The notes under the pieces are model-generated. The model ran no database searches, had not been told where the DNA came from, and worked only from the letters and a program-made list of their open reading frames with translations. The translations under genes and the position numbers were made by a program. Positions 46,188 to 55,904 of a stretch of DNA of 64,000 bases are shown in pieces. The stretch is from Serratia sp. PL17 (GTDB taxonomy: Bacteria > Pseudomonadota > Gammaproteobacteria > Enterobacterales > Enterobacteriaceae), in contig NZ_JAFIBY010000001.1 of assembly GCF_017832355.1 (NCBI RefSeq), positions 1,488,001 through 1,552,000 on the forward strand. The letters are read 5' to 3'. Position 1 is the stretch's first letter; each line of letters begins with the position of its first letter.

Positions 46188-49100
46188 ATGATTACTACAG
46201 ATGGTAATAACGCAGTCGCTTCCGTCGCCTATCGCGCCAGCGAAGTGATTGCCATCTACCCAATCACCCCCAGTTCGACCATGGCAGAGCAAGCCGATGC
46301 CTGGTCCGGTGACGGCCGCCAGAATATCTGGGGAGACGTACCGCGAGTGGTGGAAATGCAGTCCGAAGGCGGCGCTATCGCCACGGTACACGGGGCGTTA
46401 CAAACCGGTGCGCTGTCGACGTCGTTTACCTCATCGCAGGGCCTGCTGTTGATGATCCCGACGCTGTACAAATTGGCCGGCGAACTCACGCCCTTTGTAC
46501 TGCACGTCGCCGCCAGGACGATTGCAACTCACGCGCTGTCAATTTTCGGTGACCATTCAGACGTCATGGCCGTACGCCAAACGGGGTGCGCCATGCTGTG
46601 CGCCAGCAATGTGCAGGAAGCGCAGGACTTTGCGTTAATTTCTCAAACCGCCACCCTCAACAGCCGCCTGCCATTTATTCATTTTTTTGATGGTTTTCGT
46701 ACCTCGCATGAAATCAACAAGATCATACCGCTGAGCGACGACGTTCTGCGCCAAATGCTGCCACAGGATGCGATTGATGCACATCGCAGCCGCGCCCTGT
46801 CGCCAGACCACCCCGTGGTACGCGGCACCTCCGCCAATCCGGACACGTATTTCCAGTCGCGTGAAGCCACCAACCCTTGGTACAACGCCGCGTGTCAGCA
46901 TGTGATTGATGCCATGGACACATTCGCCCAAATTACCGGGCGGAAATACCAACCTTTTGAATATTATGGCCACCCGCAGGCCGAACGCGTGGTGATCCTG
47001 ATGGGTTCTGCTATCGGCACCTGCGAAGAAGCGATCGACGCCCTGCTGACCCGCGGTGAAAAAGTCGGCGTGTTGAAAGTCCGGTTGTTCCGGCCATTTT
47101 CCGCGCAGCATCTGCTCAGCGTTCTGCCGGAGAGCGCAAAAAAAATCGCCGTACTGGATCGCACCAAGGAGCCGGGGGCATTAGCGGAGCCGCTCTATCT
47201 GGACGTGATGACCGCGCTGGCCGAAGCCTTCAGCCGTGGTGAACGTGCCAGTATGCCAATGGTCATTGGCGGTCGTTACGGGTTGTCCTCAAAAGAGTTC
47301 GGACCAGACTGTGCATTGGCGGTATTTAACGAACTGGCATTGGAAAAACCGCGTCCGCGCTTTACCGTCGGCATTTTCGATGATGTCACCAGCCTTTCTC
47401 TGCCACTCAGTGAAGACCCCCTACCGCAGCGTGCTTCGTTGGAGGCACTGTTCTACGGCTTGGGCAGCGACGGCTCCGTATCCGCCACCAAGAACAACAT
47501 AAAAATCATCGGCAACAGCACACCGATGTACGCGCAGGGCTATTTCGTTTACGACTCTAAAAAGGCCGGCGGCCTGACAGTGTCACACCTGCGCGTCAGC
47601 GAGCACCCGATCAACTCGGCCTATCTGGTCAGCCGCGCCGACTTTGTAGGCTGCCACCAGTTGCAATTTATCGATACCTACCAGATGGCGGAACGCTTGA
47701 AACCAGGGGGTATCTTCCTGCTCAATACTCCATACGGTGCCGAAGAGGCCTGGTCACGTCTGCCGCAGGAAGTGCAGGCGGTGCTGCTGCAACGTCAGGC
47801 GCGTTTTTACATTATCAACGCGGCAAAATTGGCGCGTGAATGCCGGCTCGGTGCGCGTATCAATACCGTGATGCAGATGGCGTTCTTCCACCTGACCCAG
47901 ATCCTGCCAAGCGACGTCGCGCTGCAGCAATTGCAGGACGCCATCGCCCGCAGCTACAGCAGCAAAGGTCAGGACATTGTTGAACGTAACTGGCAGGCGC
48001 TAGCCGCCACGCTCGACGCACTGGTTGAAATCCCGCTGCAGCCGGTTAACGACAATAGCCCAATGCGCCCTCCCGTGGTCTCCGACGCGGCACCCGACTT
48101 TGTCAAAACCGTGACTGCCGCGATGTTGGCCGGACTGGGTGATGCACTGCCGGTGTCGGCCTTCCCGCCTGACGGTACCTGGCCGGTTGGCACCACCCAG
48201 TGGGAAAAACGCAATATCGCCGAAGATATCCCCATTTGGCAGCCGGATCTGTGCACCCAATGCAACCACTGCGTGGCCGCCTGCCCGCACTCCGCGATTC
48301 GCGCTAAAGTGGTACAACCGGAAGCGATGGAACATGCTCCTGCCTCACTGCAATCGCTAGATGTGAAGGCACGCGATATGCGTGGCCAGAAATACGTCCT
48401 GCAGGTAGCCCCGGAAGACTGCACCGGCTGTAATCTGTGCGTTGAGGTGTGCCCGGCGAAAGATCGCCAGAACCCGGACATCAAAGCGATCAACATGGCG
48501 CCGCGCCTGGAGCATTTGGCTGAGGAAAAAGCGCATTACGACTTCTTCCTGCAACTGCCGGAGATCGATCCTGCACAGCTCGAACGGATCGACATTCGCA
48601 CGTCGCAGCTGATCTCACCGCTGTTCGAATATTCCGGTGCCTGTTCCGGCTGTGGCGAAACGCCGTACATTAAGCTCTTGACCCAACTTTATGGCGATCG
48701 ACTACTGATTGCCAACGCCACCGGCTGCTCATCTATTTACGGTGGCAACTTGCCTACCACCCCTTACACCACCAATGCTGAAGGCCGCGGCCCTGCCTGG
48801 GCCAACTCGCTGTTTGAGGATAATGCAGAGTTTGGTCTCGGTTTCCGATTGACGGTCGATCAGCATCGCAGCCGCGTGTTGCGTCTGTTGAACAGCCTGG
48901 CACCGCAATTGCCGGCACAGTTGGTTAATGCCCTGCAGATGGATGATATCGCTCCGGAACCTCGCCGCCAGCAGATTGCTGAACTGCGCAGTCTGCTGAC
49001 GCAGATTGAAGGTAACGACGCACGCCAGCTGGCGACCGACGCCGATTATCTGGTGGACAAATCTATCTGGCTGATTGGCGGCGATGGCTGGGCTTACGAC

Positions 49101-49721
49101 ATCGGATTCGGTGGGTTGGATCACGTCCTCAGCCTGACCGAGAACGTCAACGTACTGGTGCTGGATACCCAATGCTATTCCAATACCGGCGGTCAGCAGT
49201 CGAAGGCCACCCCATTGGGCGCCGTCACCAAGTTCGGCGAGCACGGCAAGCGTAAGGCACGTAAGGACTTAGGCGTCAGCATGATGATGTACGGCCACGT
49301 GTATGTCGCGCAAATCTCGCTGGGTGCGCAGCTCAACCAGACGGTGAAAGCGATTCAGGAAGCCGAGGCCTATCCGGGCCCGTCCCTGATTATCGCCTAC
49401 AGTCCTTGTGAAGAGCACGGTTACGATCTGGCACTCAGCCACGATCAAATGAAGCAGTTGACCGCCACTGGCTTCTGGCCGCTGTATCGCTTCGATCCGC
49501 GTCGTGCAGATGAAGGTAAAGCAGCACTGGCACTGGACTCACGGACACCCAACAGCAACCTGACCGAAACCCTGCTCAAAGAGCAGCGCTTCCGCCGCCT
49601 GAACTCACAGCAGCCGGAAGTCGCCAGCGCGTTGTATCAGGCCGCCGAGAAAGAGCTGAAGGAAAAGTACGACTTCCTCAGTCTACTGGCCGGTAAAGGA
49701 GAAAAAACCTCCGCTGAGTAA
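46188..49721 (+). CDS. nifJ: pyruvate:ferredoxin (flavodoxin) oxidoreductase
   Basis: A 1177-residue homodimeric enzyme (NifJ/YdbK) that oxidises pyruvate to acetyl-CoA and CO2 and reduces flavodoxin or ferredoxin. Domains in order: I (SVAYRASEVIAIYPITPSS), II, III, a two-cluster ferredoxin domain (CTQCNHCVAACPHSA and CTGCNLCVEVCPAKD, about residues 690-760), and the thiamine diphosphate domain with CSGCGETPYIKLL, NATGCSSIYGG and GDGWAYDIG. E. coli ydbK also lies near ldhA-hslJ. AAAGGTAAAG precedes the ATG. Confidence 0.95.
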   Translation: MITTDGNNAVASVAYRASEVIAIYPITPSSTMAEQADAWSGDGRQNIWGDVPRVVEMQSEGGAIATVHGALQTGALSTSFTSSQGLLLMIPTLYKLAGELTPFVLHVAARTIATHALSIFGDHSDVMAVRQTGCAMLCASNVQEAQDFALISQTATLNSRLPFIHFFDGFRTSHEINKIIPLSDDVLRQMLPQDAIDAHRSRALSPDHPVVRGTSANPDTYFQSREATNPWYNAACQHVIDAMDTFAQITGRKYQPFEYYGHPQAERVVILMGSAIGTCEEAIDALLTRGEKVGVLKVRLFRPFSAQHLLSVLPESAKKIAVLDRTKEPGALAEPLYLDVMTALAEAFSRGERASMPMVIGGRYGLSSKEFGPDCALAVFNELALEKPRPRFTVGIFDDVTSLSLPLSEDPLPQRASLEALFYGLGSDGSVSATKNNIKIIGNSTPMYAQGYFVYDSKKAGGLTVSHLRVSEHPINSAYLVSRADFVGCHQLQFIDTYQMAERLKPGGIFLLNTPYGAEEAWSRLPQEVQAVLLQRQARFYIINAAKLARECRLGARINTVMQMAFFHLTQILPSDVALQQLQDAIARSYSSKGQDIVERNWQALAATLDALVEIPLQPVNDNSPMRPPVVSDAAPDFVKTVTAAMLAGLGDALPVSAFPPDGTWPVGTTQWEKRNIAEDIPIWQPDLCTQCNHCVAACPHSAIRAKVVQPEAMEHAPASLQSLDVKARDMRGQKYVLQVAPEDCTGCNLCVEVCPAKDRQNPDIKAINMAPRLEHLAEEKAHYDFFLQLPEIDPAQLERIDIRTSQLISPLFEYSGACSGCGETPYIKLLTQLYGDRLLIANATGCSSIYGGNLPTTPYTTNAEGRGPAWANSLFEDNAEFGLGFRLTVDQHRSRVLRLLNSLAPQLPAQLVNALQMDDIAPEPRRQQIAELRSLLTQIEGNDARQLATDADYLVDKSIWLIGGDGWAYDIGFGGLDHVLSLTENVNVLVLDTQCYSNTGGQQSKATPLGAVTKFGEHGKRKARKDLGVSMMMYGHVYVAQISLGAQLNQTVKAIQEAEAYPGPSLIIAYSPCEEHGYDLALSHDQMKQLTATGFWPLYRFDPRRADEGKAALALDSRTPNSNLTETLLKEQRFRRLNSQQPEVASALYQAAEKELKEKYDFLSLLAGKGEKTSAE

Positions 49722-49722
49722 A

Positions 49723-50970
49723 TCATTGGGGCGCGACCGGTTCGCGCCCCGCTTCCAGCCAGCTTTGCCGCTGCGCCTCTTTCACCGCACCGCGTACGTA
49801 ACTGCTTTTGCCCTGCCATTGCCTGACGTCAAATTGCGCTTTTTCAATCACCGTTTGATAGCGTTTGGTTTTCAGCATGCTGTCGGTTTGGATCAGCAGC
49901 GGAACAAGGCGAACCCCGACCCGATCCAGACTCGGATAAGACCACGGGTGCGCCGCATCAACATAAGGCGCCATAAAATCCAGCGCAGCCAATAATGAGC
50001 TGCCCTGTTCTGTAGGGTAATGCCAGAGATCGATGCCCTGTCGCTGTGCCAAACCCGCCATCAGGACCAAGGCTTGCAGATTAAAGTAACTGTAGTGAAA
50101 CGAACGAGTACGCAGCAGTTCCTGCGGTTGCGTCCCGTTGACGGCAAGCTGCACATCCAGCTTATGCTGCATCAAAACGGCCATATCACGCACCACGTCG
50201 TCACGCCCGAGCCAGGCAGCAATGCCCGCTACCTGCACGGTATACCAACTGCCGTGATTATTCTTTGCGGCGCCCTCCTGTTTACCGGCTGGGCTGTGTA
50301 ACAACCAGTCGAGGTAACGGGCAAACCATTGCCGCATCTGGCTTTCATCTTGCGCCGTCCACCCCGGAGTCTGTTGCAGCAATAACAGGCTGTCGACAAT
50401 GCGAATGGCAAAATAGCGCCCATCGAGAATGCCATTACCGCGCCCGCTGTCGCGGCCCGGAATACCCTGAGCGTAGTTGAGGTTTGGGTTCATCCGCGTT
50501 GATGGATCGATGAACCAGGTACGGATCAGCCTAATCGCCCGATCGCTGTAACGTTGCTGGCCGGAGAAATACCCCGCCAATGCCAGTGTTTGTACCCGCT
50601 GGGTGAACTCTGCCAGCCGCACGCCATCACTCTGTTCATTTTTACTGGCCGGGTTCACCTGCCCATCGCGACGAACCCAAGGCAACCCATTGGGTTTACT
50701 CGCATCCGGCCACCAATAGGCCCCCAGACTCAGGTAGTCATGCCTGTCTCCGCTCGGCGGGGTCAGGCCTTTATCAGTGACGCTGAGCAACGGCTTTCGC
50801 AGTGCGCTGTCAGCATCACGTATCAGGCGTTGATAGTTGGCATCCCCCTGAGTCTGTGCTTTTACCTGTGACAACTGCGGCTGCTGCAAGAAAATACAGC
50901 ACTCAACGGCGTTAGCGGCAAAAGGCGTCAGGCAAAGCAAGAGGGCTGCACGCAGGCAGGTACGTATCAT
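49723..50970 (-). CDS. alginate lyase family protein (PL5-like), periplasmic
   Basis: A 415-residue secreted protein with a signal peptide (cut after ANA) and an alpha/alpha-toroid alginate lyase domain. The catalytic signature NNHGSWY is at 237-243 (Asn238, His239, Tyr243), as in PL5 lyases. There are cysteines at 24 and 25 of the precursor. PL5 enzymes act on polymannuronate, but distant relatives act on other uronic-acid polymers. No alginate biosynthesis genes are in the window, so the substrate is open. It ends one base after nifJ on the other strand. Confidence 0.83.
   Translation of the reverse strand: MIRTCLRAALLLCLTPFAANAVECCIFLQQPQLSQVKAQTQGDANYQRLIRDADSALRKPLLSVTDKGLTPPSGDRHDYLSLGAYWWPDASKPNGLPWVRRDGQVNPASKNEQSDGVRLAEFTQRVQTLALAGYFSGQQRYSDRAIRLIRTWFIDPSTRMNPNLNYAQGIPGRDSGRGNGILDGRYFAIRIVDSLLLLQQTPGWTAQDESQMRQWFARYLDWLLHSPAGKQEGAAKNNHGSWYTVQVAGIAAWLGRDDVVRDMAVLMQHKLDVQLAVNGTQPQELLRTRSFHYSYFNLQALVLMAGLAQRQGIDLWHYPTEQGSSLLAALDFMAPYVDAAHPWSYPSLDRVGVRLVPLLIQTDSMLKTKRYQTVIEKAQFDVRQWQGKSSYVRGAVKEAQRQSWLEAGREPVAPQ
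49728..49750 (+). terminator. nifJ terminator inside the neighbour's coding end
   Basis: GGGGCGCGA/TCGCGCCCC nine-base stem six bases after the nifJ stop. It lies within the last codons of the alginate-lyase-family gene on the other strand. T-run weak. Confidence 0.6.
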
Positions 50971-51196
50971 CAGGCAGGTACCCCATTATGATCATGAGTG
51001 ACTGAGAGTATCCTGCCCGGTTTTGTGTGTCCCGACAGATAAAAAACGTTTCTGAGCGTAAAAACGCACGGACACTGGCGCTTGTGAGCCACCCCCTAAA
51101 ACTTTTCCGAGAGGATCATCTTGCCCAACAAGGGGATAACTGACGATCGTCTCGCCCCTGACTTTCTTTATGGTTGTAATGGCTAAAAATCGATTA

Positions 51197-51216
51197 TACT
51201 GTATATAAAAACAGTA
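51197..51216. promoter_or_regulatory. LexA (SOS) box of umuDC
   Basis: TACTGTATATAAAAACAGTA has CTG-N10-CAG with the full TACTG/CAGTA arms. It ends 14 bases before the umuD start codon. Confidence 0.92.
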
Positions 51217-51230
51217 TAGAGAAATGCACC

Positions 51231-51653
51231 ATGAAACACTTTTTACCCACACCAACCCCAGAGAAACAGCGCATTCCGCTTTACGCCGATAATGTCCCGG
51301 CTGGCTTTCCCAGCCCCGCGCAAGACTACATACACGCACGGATTGACCTCAACGAATACTGCATTAGCCACCCTTCGGCGACGTACTTTCTGATCGCTTC
51401 CGGAGAAAGCATGATCGAAGCCGGGATCACCGACGGATCCATGCTGGTGGTTGATCGAAGCATTGGCGCCTGCCACGGCGATATCGTGATCGCCAGCATC
51501 GCAGGCGAGTTCACCGTTAAGCGCCTGTGTCTGCATCCTGTCGCGCAGCTTGAGCCGATGAATCCGAAGTTCCGGCCAATACCGCTGCGGGATGACAACG
51601 ACGAGCAGAATATCGTCGGCGTGGTCGTTTCAACCATCACGAGGCTGAAATAA
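51231..51653 (+). CDS. umuD: SOS mutagenesis protein UmuD
   Basis: A 140-residue S24-family protein. RecA filaments trigger self-cleavage to UmuD', which with UmuC makes DNA polymerase V. The catalytic dyad Ser60 (SGESMIE) and Lys97 (EFTVKRL) is intact at the same numbers as in E. coli. The cleavage site is Ala24-Gly25 (NVPAGFPSP), as in LexA, where E. coli UmuD has Cys-Gly. Its stop overlaps the umuC start (TAATG). Confidence 0.95.
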   Translation: MKHFLPTPTPEKQRIPLYADNVPAGFPSPAQDYIHARIDLNEYCISHPSATYFLIASGESMIEAGITDGSMLVVDRSIGACHGDIVIASIAGEFTVKRLCLHPVAQLEPMNPKFRPIPLRDDNDEQNIVGVVVSTITRLK

Positions 51654-52921
51654 TGTACGCCCTGGCCGACGTGAACAGTTTTTATGCGAGTTGTGAAATA
51701 CTGTGGCGCCCAGACCTCCGTGGGCGGCCCGTTGTTGTGCTGTCTAACAACGACGGCTGTGTGGTGGCGCAGAGTAAAGAGGCTAAAGCCCTGGGCCTGA
51801 AAACAGGCGCGCCCTACTTCAAAATAAAGCATGATTTTGAACGTGCAGGCGGTATCGCATTCAGCAGCAACTATGAGCTGTACGCCGATATGTCGATGCG
51901 AGTGATGGCCGTGCTCGAAGAAATGGCCCCCCGTGTTGAAATTTACTCCATTGACGAAAGCTTCCTTGATCTTGCCGGCGTACAAAATTGTGTCGATTTG
52001 ACAACCTTCGGGCACCAGGTTCGCGACCGCGTTTTGCAATGTACCGGCCTCACCGTCGGTGTCGGTATTGCCCAAACCAAGACGCTGGCAAAACTGGCGA
52101 ACTTCGCAGCGAAAAAATGGGAACAAACCCGCGGTGTGGTTGATCTTTCCAACCCGGTACAGCAACGAAAATTAATGGCGAAAGTGCCGGTGATGGAAGT
52201 CTGGGGTATCGGAAGACGCCTAACCAAAGAGCTGCAAAATATGGGGATCAAAACCGCACTGCAATTGGCGGAGGCAAGCACAACAATGATCCGCAAGCAT
52301 TTCAGCGTGGTGATTGAACGCACGGTACGTGAACTGCGCGGTGAACCCTGCTTGTCGCTCGAGGAGTTTGCCCCAACCAAACAGCAGATTATTTGCAGCA
52401 GATCATTTGGTGAACGCGTCACCGAATATGGTGATATGCATCAGGCAATCTGTATGCATGCTTCCCGCGCGGCAGAAAAACTGCGTGCAGAGCACCAATA
52501 TTGCCGGAATATCAACGCATGGGTTAAAACCAGCCCCTTCTCGGCCAACGAAAAGTATTATGGCAACACCGCGAACATCATGCTCAGTACGCCAACGCAA
52601 GATACGCGCGACATCATCGCAGCAGCGATTCGGTGCCTTGATAAGATTTGGCAGCCCGGCCACCGCTATCTAAAAGCCGGCGTTATGCTGCAAGACTTTT
52701 ACTCGCAAGGCGTAGCTCAGTTAGACCTGTTCGATGAATATCAGCCACGCCCCAACAGCGAACGTTTGATGGCCGCCCTGGACAAAATCAATCAGTCCGG
52801 GCATTCAGGGGTGTGGTTTGCCGGACAAGGAAACCAGCAAACATGGTCGATGAAGCGTGAGTTTCTCTCTCCGGCTTACACCACACGGGTGGAAGATTTA
52901 CCGCGTGCTCGCGTGTACTGA
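51653..52921 (+). CDS. umuC: DNA polymerase V catalytic subunit UmuC
   Basis: A 422-residue Y-family translesion polymerase, matching E. coli UmuC in length. The metal-binding carboxylates are in ADVNSFYAS and SIDESFLDL; the helix-hairpin-helix segment follows VWGIGRRL. The C-terminal part contains a DUF4113 region and the beta-clamp-type motif QLDLFDE. Translation is coupled to umuD by a one-base overlap, and both depend on the LexA box upstream. Confidence 0.96.
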   Translation: MYALADVNSFYASCEILWRPDLRGRPVVVLSNNDGCVVAQSKEAKALGLKTGAPYFKIKHDFERAGGIAFSSNYELYADMSMRVMAVLEEMAPRVEIYSIDESFLDLAGVQNCVDLTTFGHQVRDRVLQCTGLTVGVGIAQTKTLAKLANFAAKKWEQTRGVVDLSNPVQQRKLMAKVPVMEVWGIGRRLTKELQNMGIKTALQLAEASTTMIRKHFSVVIERTVRELRGEPCLSLEEFAPTKQQIICSRSFGERVTEYGDMHQAICMHASRAAEKLRAEHQYCRNINAWVKTSPFSANEKYYGNTANIMLSTPTQDTRDIIAAAIRCLDKIWQPGHRYLKAGVMLQDFYSQGVAQLDLFDEYQPRPNSERLMAALDKINQSGHSGVWFAGQGNQQTWSMKREFLSPAYTTRVEDLPRARVY

Positions 52922-53048
52922 AAATCGGCAATCAGCCTTTGCGGCCAAGAGCGTATGGATGAAATACCCAATCAGCCCATAGAATGCTAAACTCGCTGCC
53001 TAAAACGTCATGCCCATAGTGCCCCCAATTGAGAACGAGCACGATTTA

Positions 53049-53981
53049 ATGTCAGAAAATCAAACCATTAGCCAAAAAGAGCAGTACAATCTCAACAAGT
53101 TGCAAAAGCGTCTGCGTCGTAACGTGGGCCAAGCGATCGCCGATTTCAACATGATTGAAGAAGGTGACCGTATCATGGTCTGCCTGTCCGGTGGCAAAGA
53201 CAGCTACACCATGCTGGAGATCCTGCGTAATCTGCAGCAGAGCGCACCGGTCAACTTCTCACTGATTGCGGTAAACCTCGACCAAAAACAGCCTGGTTTC
53301 CCCGAGCATATTCTGCCAGCCTATCTGGAAAGCCTGGGTGTGGAATACAAGATCGTTGAGGAAAATACCTACAGCATCGTCAAAGACAAAATTCCCGAAG
53401 GCAAAACCACCTGTTCGCTGTGTTCACGCCTGCGCCGCGGGATCCTTTACCGCACCGCCACCGAACTGGGCGCGACCAAAATTGCCCTTGGCCACCACCG
53501 TGACGACATTCTGCAAACGTTGTTCCTCAACATGTTCTATGGCGGTAAGCTGAAAGGCATGCCACCGAAACTGATGAGCGACGATGGCAAGCACGTGGTC
53601 ATTCGCCCGCTGGCTTATTGCCGTGAAAAAGACATTGAGCGTTTCTCGATCGCCAAGGCATTCCCGATTATTCCATGTAACCTGTGTGGTTCGCAGCCTA
53701 ACCTGCAACGCCAGGTCATTGGCGATATGTTGCGTGACTGGGATAAACGTTACCCGGGCCGTCTGGAAACCATGTTCAGCGCAACGCAGAACGTCGTGAC
53801 CTCGCACCTGAGTGACTTTAACCTGTTTGATTTTAAAGGCATTCATCACGGTAGTGAGGTTGTTGACGGCGGGGATTTGGCCTTTGACCGCGAAGACCTC
53901 CCCATGCAACCGATCGGCTGGCAACCGGAAGATGCGGATGACGCCACCCCGGTGCGTTTAGACGTTCTCGAAATTAAGTAA
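53049..53981 (+). CDS. ttcA: tRNA 2-thiocytidine biosynthesis protein TtcA
   Basis: A 310-residue PP-loop ATPase that thiolates cytidine 32 of some tRNAs. The PP-loop is SGGKDS; the iron-sulfur cysteines lie in CSLC and in CNLCGSQ. The ATG giving MSENQTIS is chosen by alignment with E. coli TtcA (311 residues); an ATG at 53010 adds 13 residues not in the family. Confidence 0.95.
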   Translation: MSENQTISQKEQYNLNKLQKRLRRNVGQAIADFNMIEEGDRIMVCLSGGKDSYTMLEILRNLQQSAPVNFSLIAVNLDQKQPGFPEHILPAYLESLGVEYKIVEENTYSIVKDKIPEGKTTCSLCSRLRRGILYRTATELGATKIALGHHRDDILQTLFLNMFYGGKLKGMPPKLMSDDGKHVVIRPLAYCREKDIERFSIAKAFPIIPCNLCGSQPNLQRQVIGDMLRDWDKRYPGRLETMFSATQNVVTSHLSDFNLFDFKGIHHGSEVVDGGDLAFDREDLPMQPIGWQPEDADDATPVRLDVLEIK

Positions 53982-53990
53982 GTCGATATA

Positions 53991-54011
53991 CCGCCCGCAC
54001 TCTGCGGGCGG
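53991..54011 (+). terminator. ttcA terminator
   Basis: CCGCCCGCA/TGCGGGCGG nine-base stem, three-base loop, followed by TTCCTTTCC. The weak T-run lowers certainty. Confidence 0.6.
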
Positions 54012-54085
54012 TTCCTTTCCTTCCCCGTTTTTGATCCCGCTCGCAATTTCAGCAGAATTCGTCGGACAGTGCGGTTTTTATCCTA

Positions 54086-54105
54086 TACTGTGTTTTTATA
54101 CAGCA
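54086..54105. promoter_or_regulatory. LexA (SOS) box upstream of the VOC gene
   Basis: TACTGTGTTTTTATACAGCA has CTG-N10-CAG with exact spacing and matches the 20-base LexA consensus at 16 positions. TATACT overlapping its left arm could be the -10. It ends 15 bases before the VOC start codon, the usual distance for repression. Confidence 0.78.
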
Positions 54106-54120
54106 ACCAGGAGATTACCG

Positions 54121-54519
54121 ATGAACATCACCCCCTGCTTATCCCACGTTTCTCTCGGCAGCAATAATTTTGAAGCCGCAGCTGATTTTTACGATCGCAC
54201 GCTTGCCGCATTAGGCTGCCGACGGGTGTTAGAACATCCTGGTGCTATTGGCTATGGGCGTGATTATCCGGAGTTCTGGTTGCAGATCCCGATCGACGGT
54301 AAACCGGCGACAACCGGTAACGGTCTGCATGTGGGATTTTTCGCCACCAGCAAACAACAGGTTGATGATTTCTACCGCCAGGCGCTGCAGGCCGGCGCAA
54401 AAGATGAAGGTGCCCCCGGCTCACGACCGCATTATGGTGAGGCCTACTATGGCTGCTTTGTGCGCGATCTGGACGGGCACAAGATCGAGGCCAGTTTTTG
54501 GGATGAGAGTGCCGCCTGA
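54121..54519 (+). CDS. VOC-fold (glyoxalase/bleomycin-resistance) protein, likely SOS-controlled
   Basis: A 132-residue protein of the vicinal-oxygen-chelate fold, two beta-alpha-beta-beta-beta units: residues 1-60 (LSHVSLGSNNFEAAADFY) and 65-130 (HVGFFATSKQQVDDFYRQAL, then YYGCFVRDLDGHKIEASFWD). Likely metal ligands are His7, His72 and Glu in KIEA. Members include glyoxalases, antibiotic-binding proteins and dioxygenases; I cannot tell which. AGGAG precedes the ATG and a LexA box lies directly upstream, so it may protect against a DNA-damaging compound or its product. Confidence 0.85.
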   Translation: MNITPCLSHVSLGSNNFEAAADFYDRTLAALGCRRVLEHPGAIGYGRDYPEFWLQIPIDGKPATTGNGLHVGFFATSKQQVDDFYRQALQAGAKDEGAPGSRPHYGEAYYGCFVRDLDGHKIEASFWDESAA

Positions 54520-54535
54520 CGGGGAAAATGACAGA

Positions 54536-54564
54536 CAAAAAAATGCCGGTGATTAAACCGGCAT
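54536..54564 (-). terminator. terminator for zntB (minus) and possibly the VOC gene
   Basis: ATGCCGGT/ACCGGCAT stem with A-run on its left, that is a T-run on the minus strand. It lies about 170 bases past the zntB stop and 20 bases past the VOC stop. Confidence 0.7.
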
Positions 54565-54736
54565 CGTATGAATCAATGTGCTATGCAGTAATTCTAAATA
54601 TAAGAAAGTAAGACAATTATGGAGCACAACGCCCATCGCTTGACGTTGCATTCACCTGCGGGAGAGATCATGCCCCATTTCCCCCCCGGAAAAGTTGATA
54701 TCGCTCAATGTTAACCGGGTTTTCAGGGCTTTTTGG

Positions 54737-55720
54737 TTACAGCCAACGGCGCCGCTTCAGCCACCAGCCCACGCCTAGCACCAGAGCGAGCAGCATCAGG
54801 CAAAACGACCCAAAACCAAAGGGCGCTGTATTGCCAGGGATGCCACCAAGGTTGACACCAAACAGCCCGGTCAAAAAGGTGGTCGGTAAAAACACCATCG
54901 CCAACAAAGACATTGTGTAGGTACGGCGATTCATCGCATCGGCCATTACGGTGGTGATTTCGTCGGACAGGATCGCGGTACGTGCAATGCTGCCGTCCAG
55001 GTCATCCAGCCCTCGCCCCAACCGGTCGGCGATATCCTGCATACGGCGACGATCATCATCGTTCATCCAGGGCAGGCGATCGCTTGCCAAACGGGAAAAT
55101 ACGTCACGCTGCGGCGCCATGTAGCGACGCAGTACAATCAATTGTTTGCGGATCAACGCCAACTGCCCGCGTTCAGGGATTTGTTGCTCTAACAGCGCAT
55201 CTTCCAGATCGATGATCTTATCGTGCAAGTCTTCGATAAATTCACTGGCATGGTCTGTCAGCGCATCGGATATTTCCACCAGCCAATTACCACTGTTGGT
55301 CGGCCCGCTGCCATTTTGCAGATCGTTCACCACCTGATCAATGGAGTACACCTTACGGTGACGGGTAGACACGATCAGTTTGTCGGTCATATAAACACGG
55401 ATCGTCACTAACTGATCCGGCCGCGAGTTAGTGTTGAAATTGATACTGCGCAGCGTGATCATGGTGCCATCGCCAACCCGACTGACGCGCGGTCGCGAAC
55501 TTTCTCCAGATAACGCCTCCCTTACCGCATCCGGCAACAGCGGCGTGGTGGTCAGCCACTCGGCGCTAGCTGAATGAGCATAATCGAGATGCAGCCAGCA
55601 AGGTTCGTCGCAGGTGACTTTATCTTCGTAATCAATCGGTGTTACGCCACCCTTGCCGTCAAGCTGGTAAGCATACACTGCGTCAGGAACCTGTAACTCG
55701 CGCCCCTCAATGACTTCCAT
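54737..55720 (-). CDS. zntB: zinc transporter ZntB (CorA family)
   Basis: A 327-residue CorA-type protein: a large cytoplasmic domain (about 1-260) and two C-terminal helices linked by the GVN selectivity motif ([11 protein letters not shown]). It closely matches E. coli ZntB, which moves zinc. It is divergent from the hydrolase gene at 55905. Confidence 0.94.
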   Translation of the reverse strand: MEVIEGRELQVPDAVYAYQLDGKGGVTPIDYEDKVTCDEPCWLHLDYAHSASAEWLTTTPLLPDAVREALSGESSRPRVSRVGDGTMITLRSINFNTNSRPDQLVTIRVYMTDKLIVSTRHRKVYSIDQVVNDLQNGSGPTNSGNWLVEISDALTDHASEFIEDLHDKIIDLEDALLEQQIPERGQLALIRKQLIVLRRYMAPQRDVFSRLASDRLPWMNDDDRRRMQDIADRLGRGLDDLDGSIARTAILSDEITTVMADAMNRRTYTMSLLAMVFLPTTFLTGLFGVNLGGIPGNTAPFGFGSFCLMLLALVLGVGWWLKRRRWL

Positions 55721-55904
55721 TCCTCATCCCCTCTGCTTTTCAGTTATCCGAGAGTCTAGCGTTATTGGTATGCAGATCAAAGACCAAGCTGTAAGGGTTG
55801 GTTTCTCCCACGCTCCGACCCGAACTCACTATACTTGTGCATACCAAGGAGTGACTGAATACCCGGTGGGAGAGAATCATGTTTGACAGTAGTGCAACGG
55901 CAGA

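Noticed and set aside
51326-52165. 279-codon frame antisense to umuD and umuC
   Set aside because: Spans two well-supported SOS genes on the other strand and resembles nothing.
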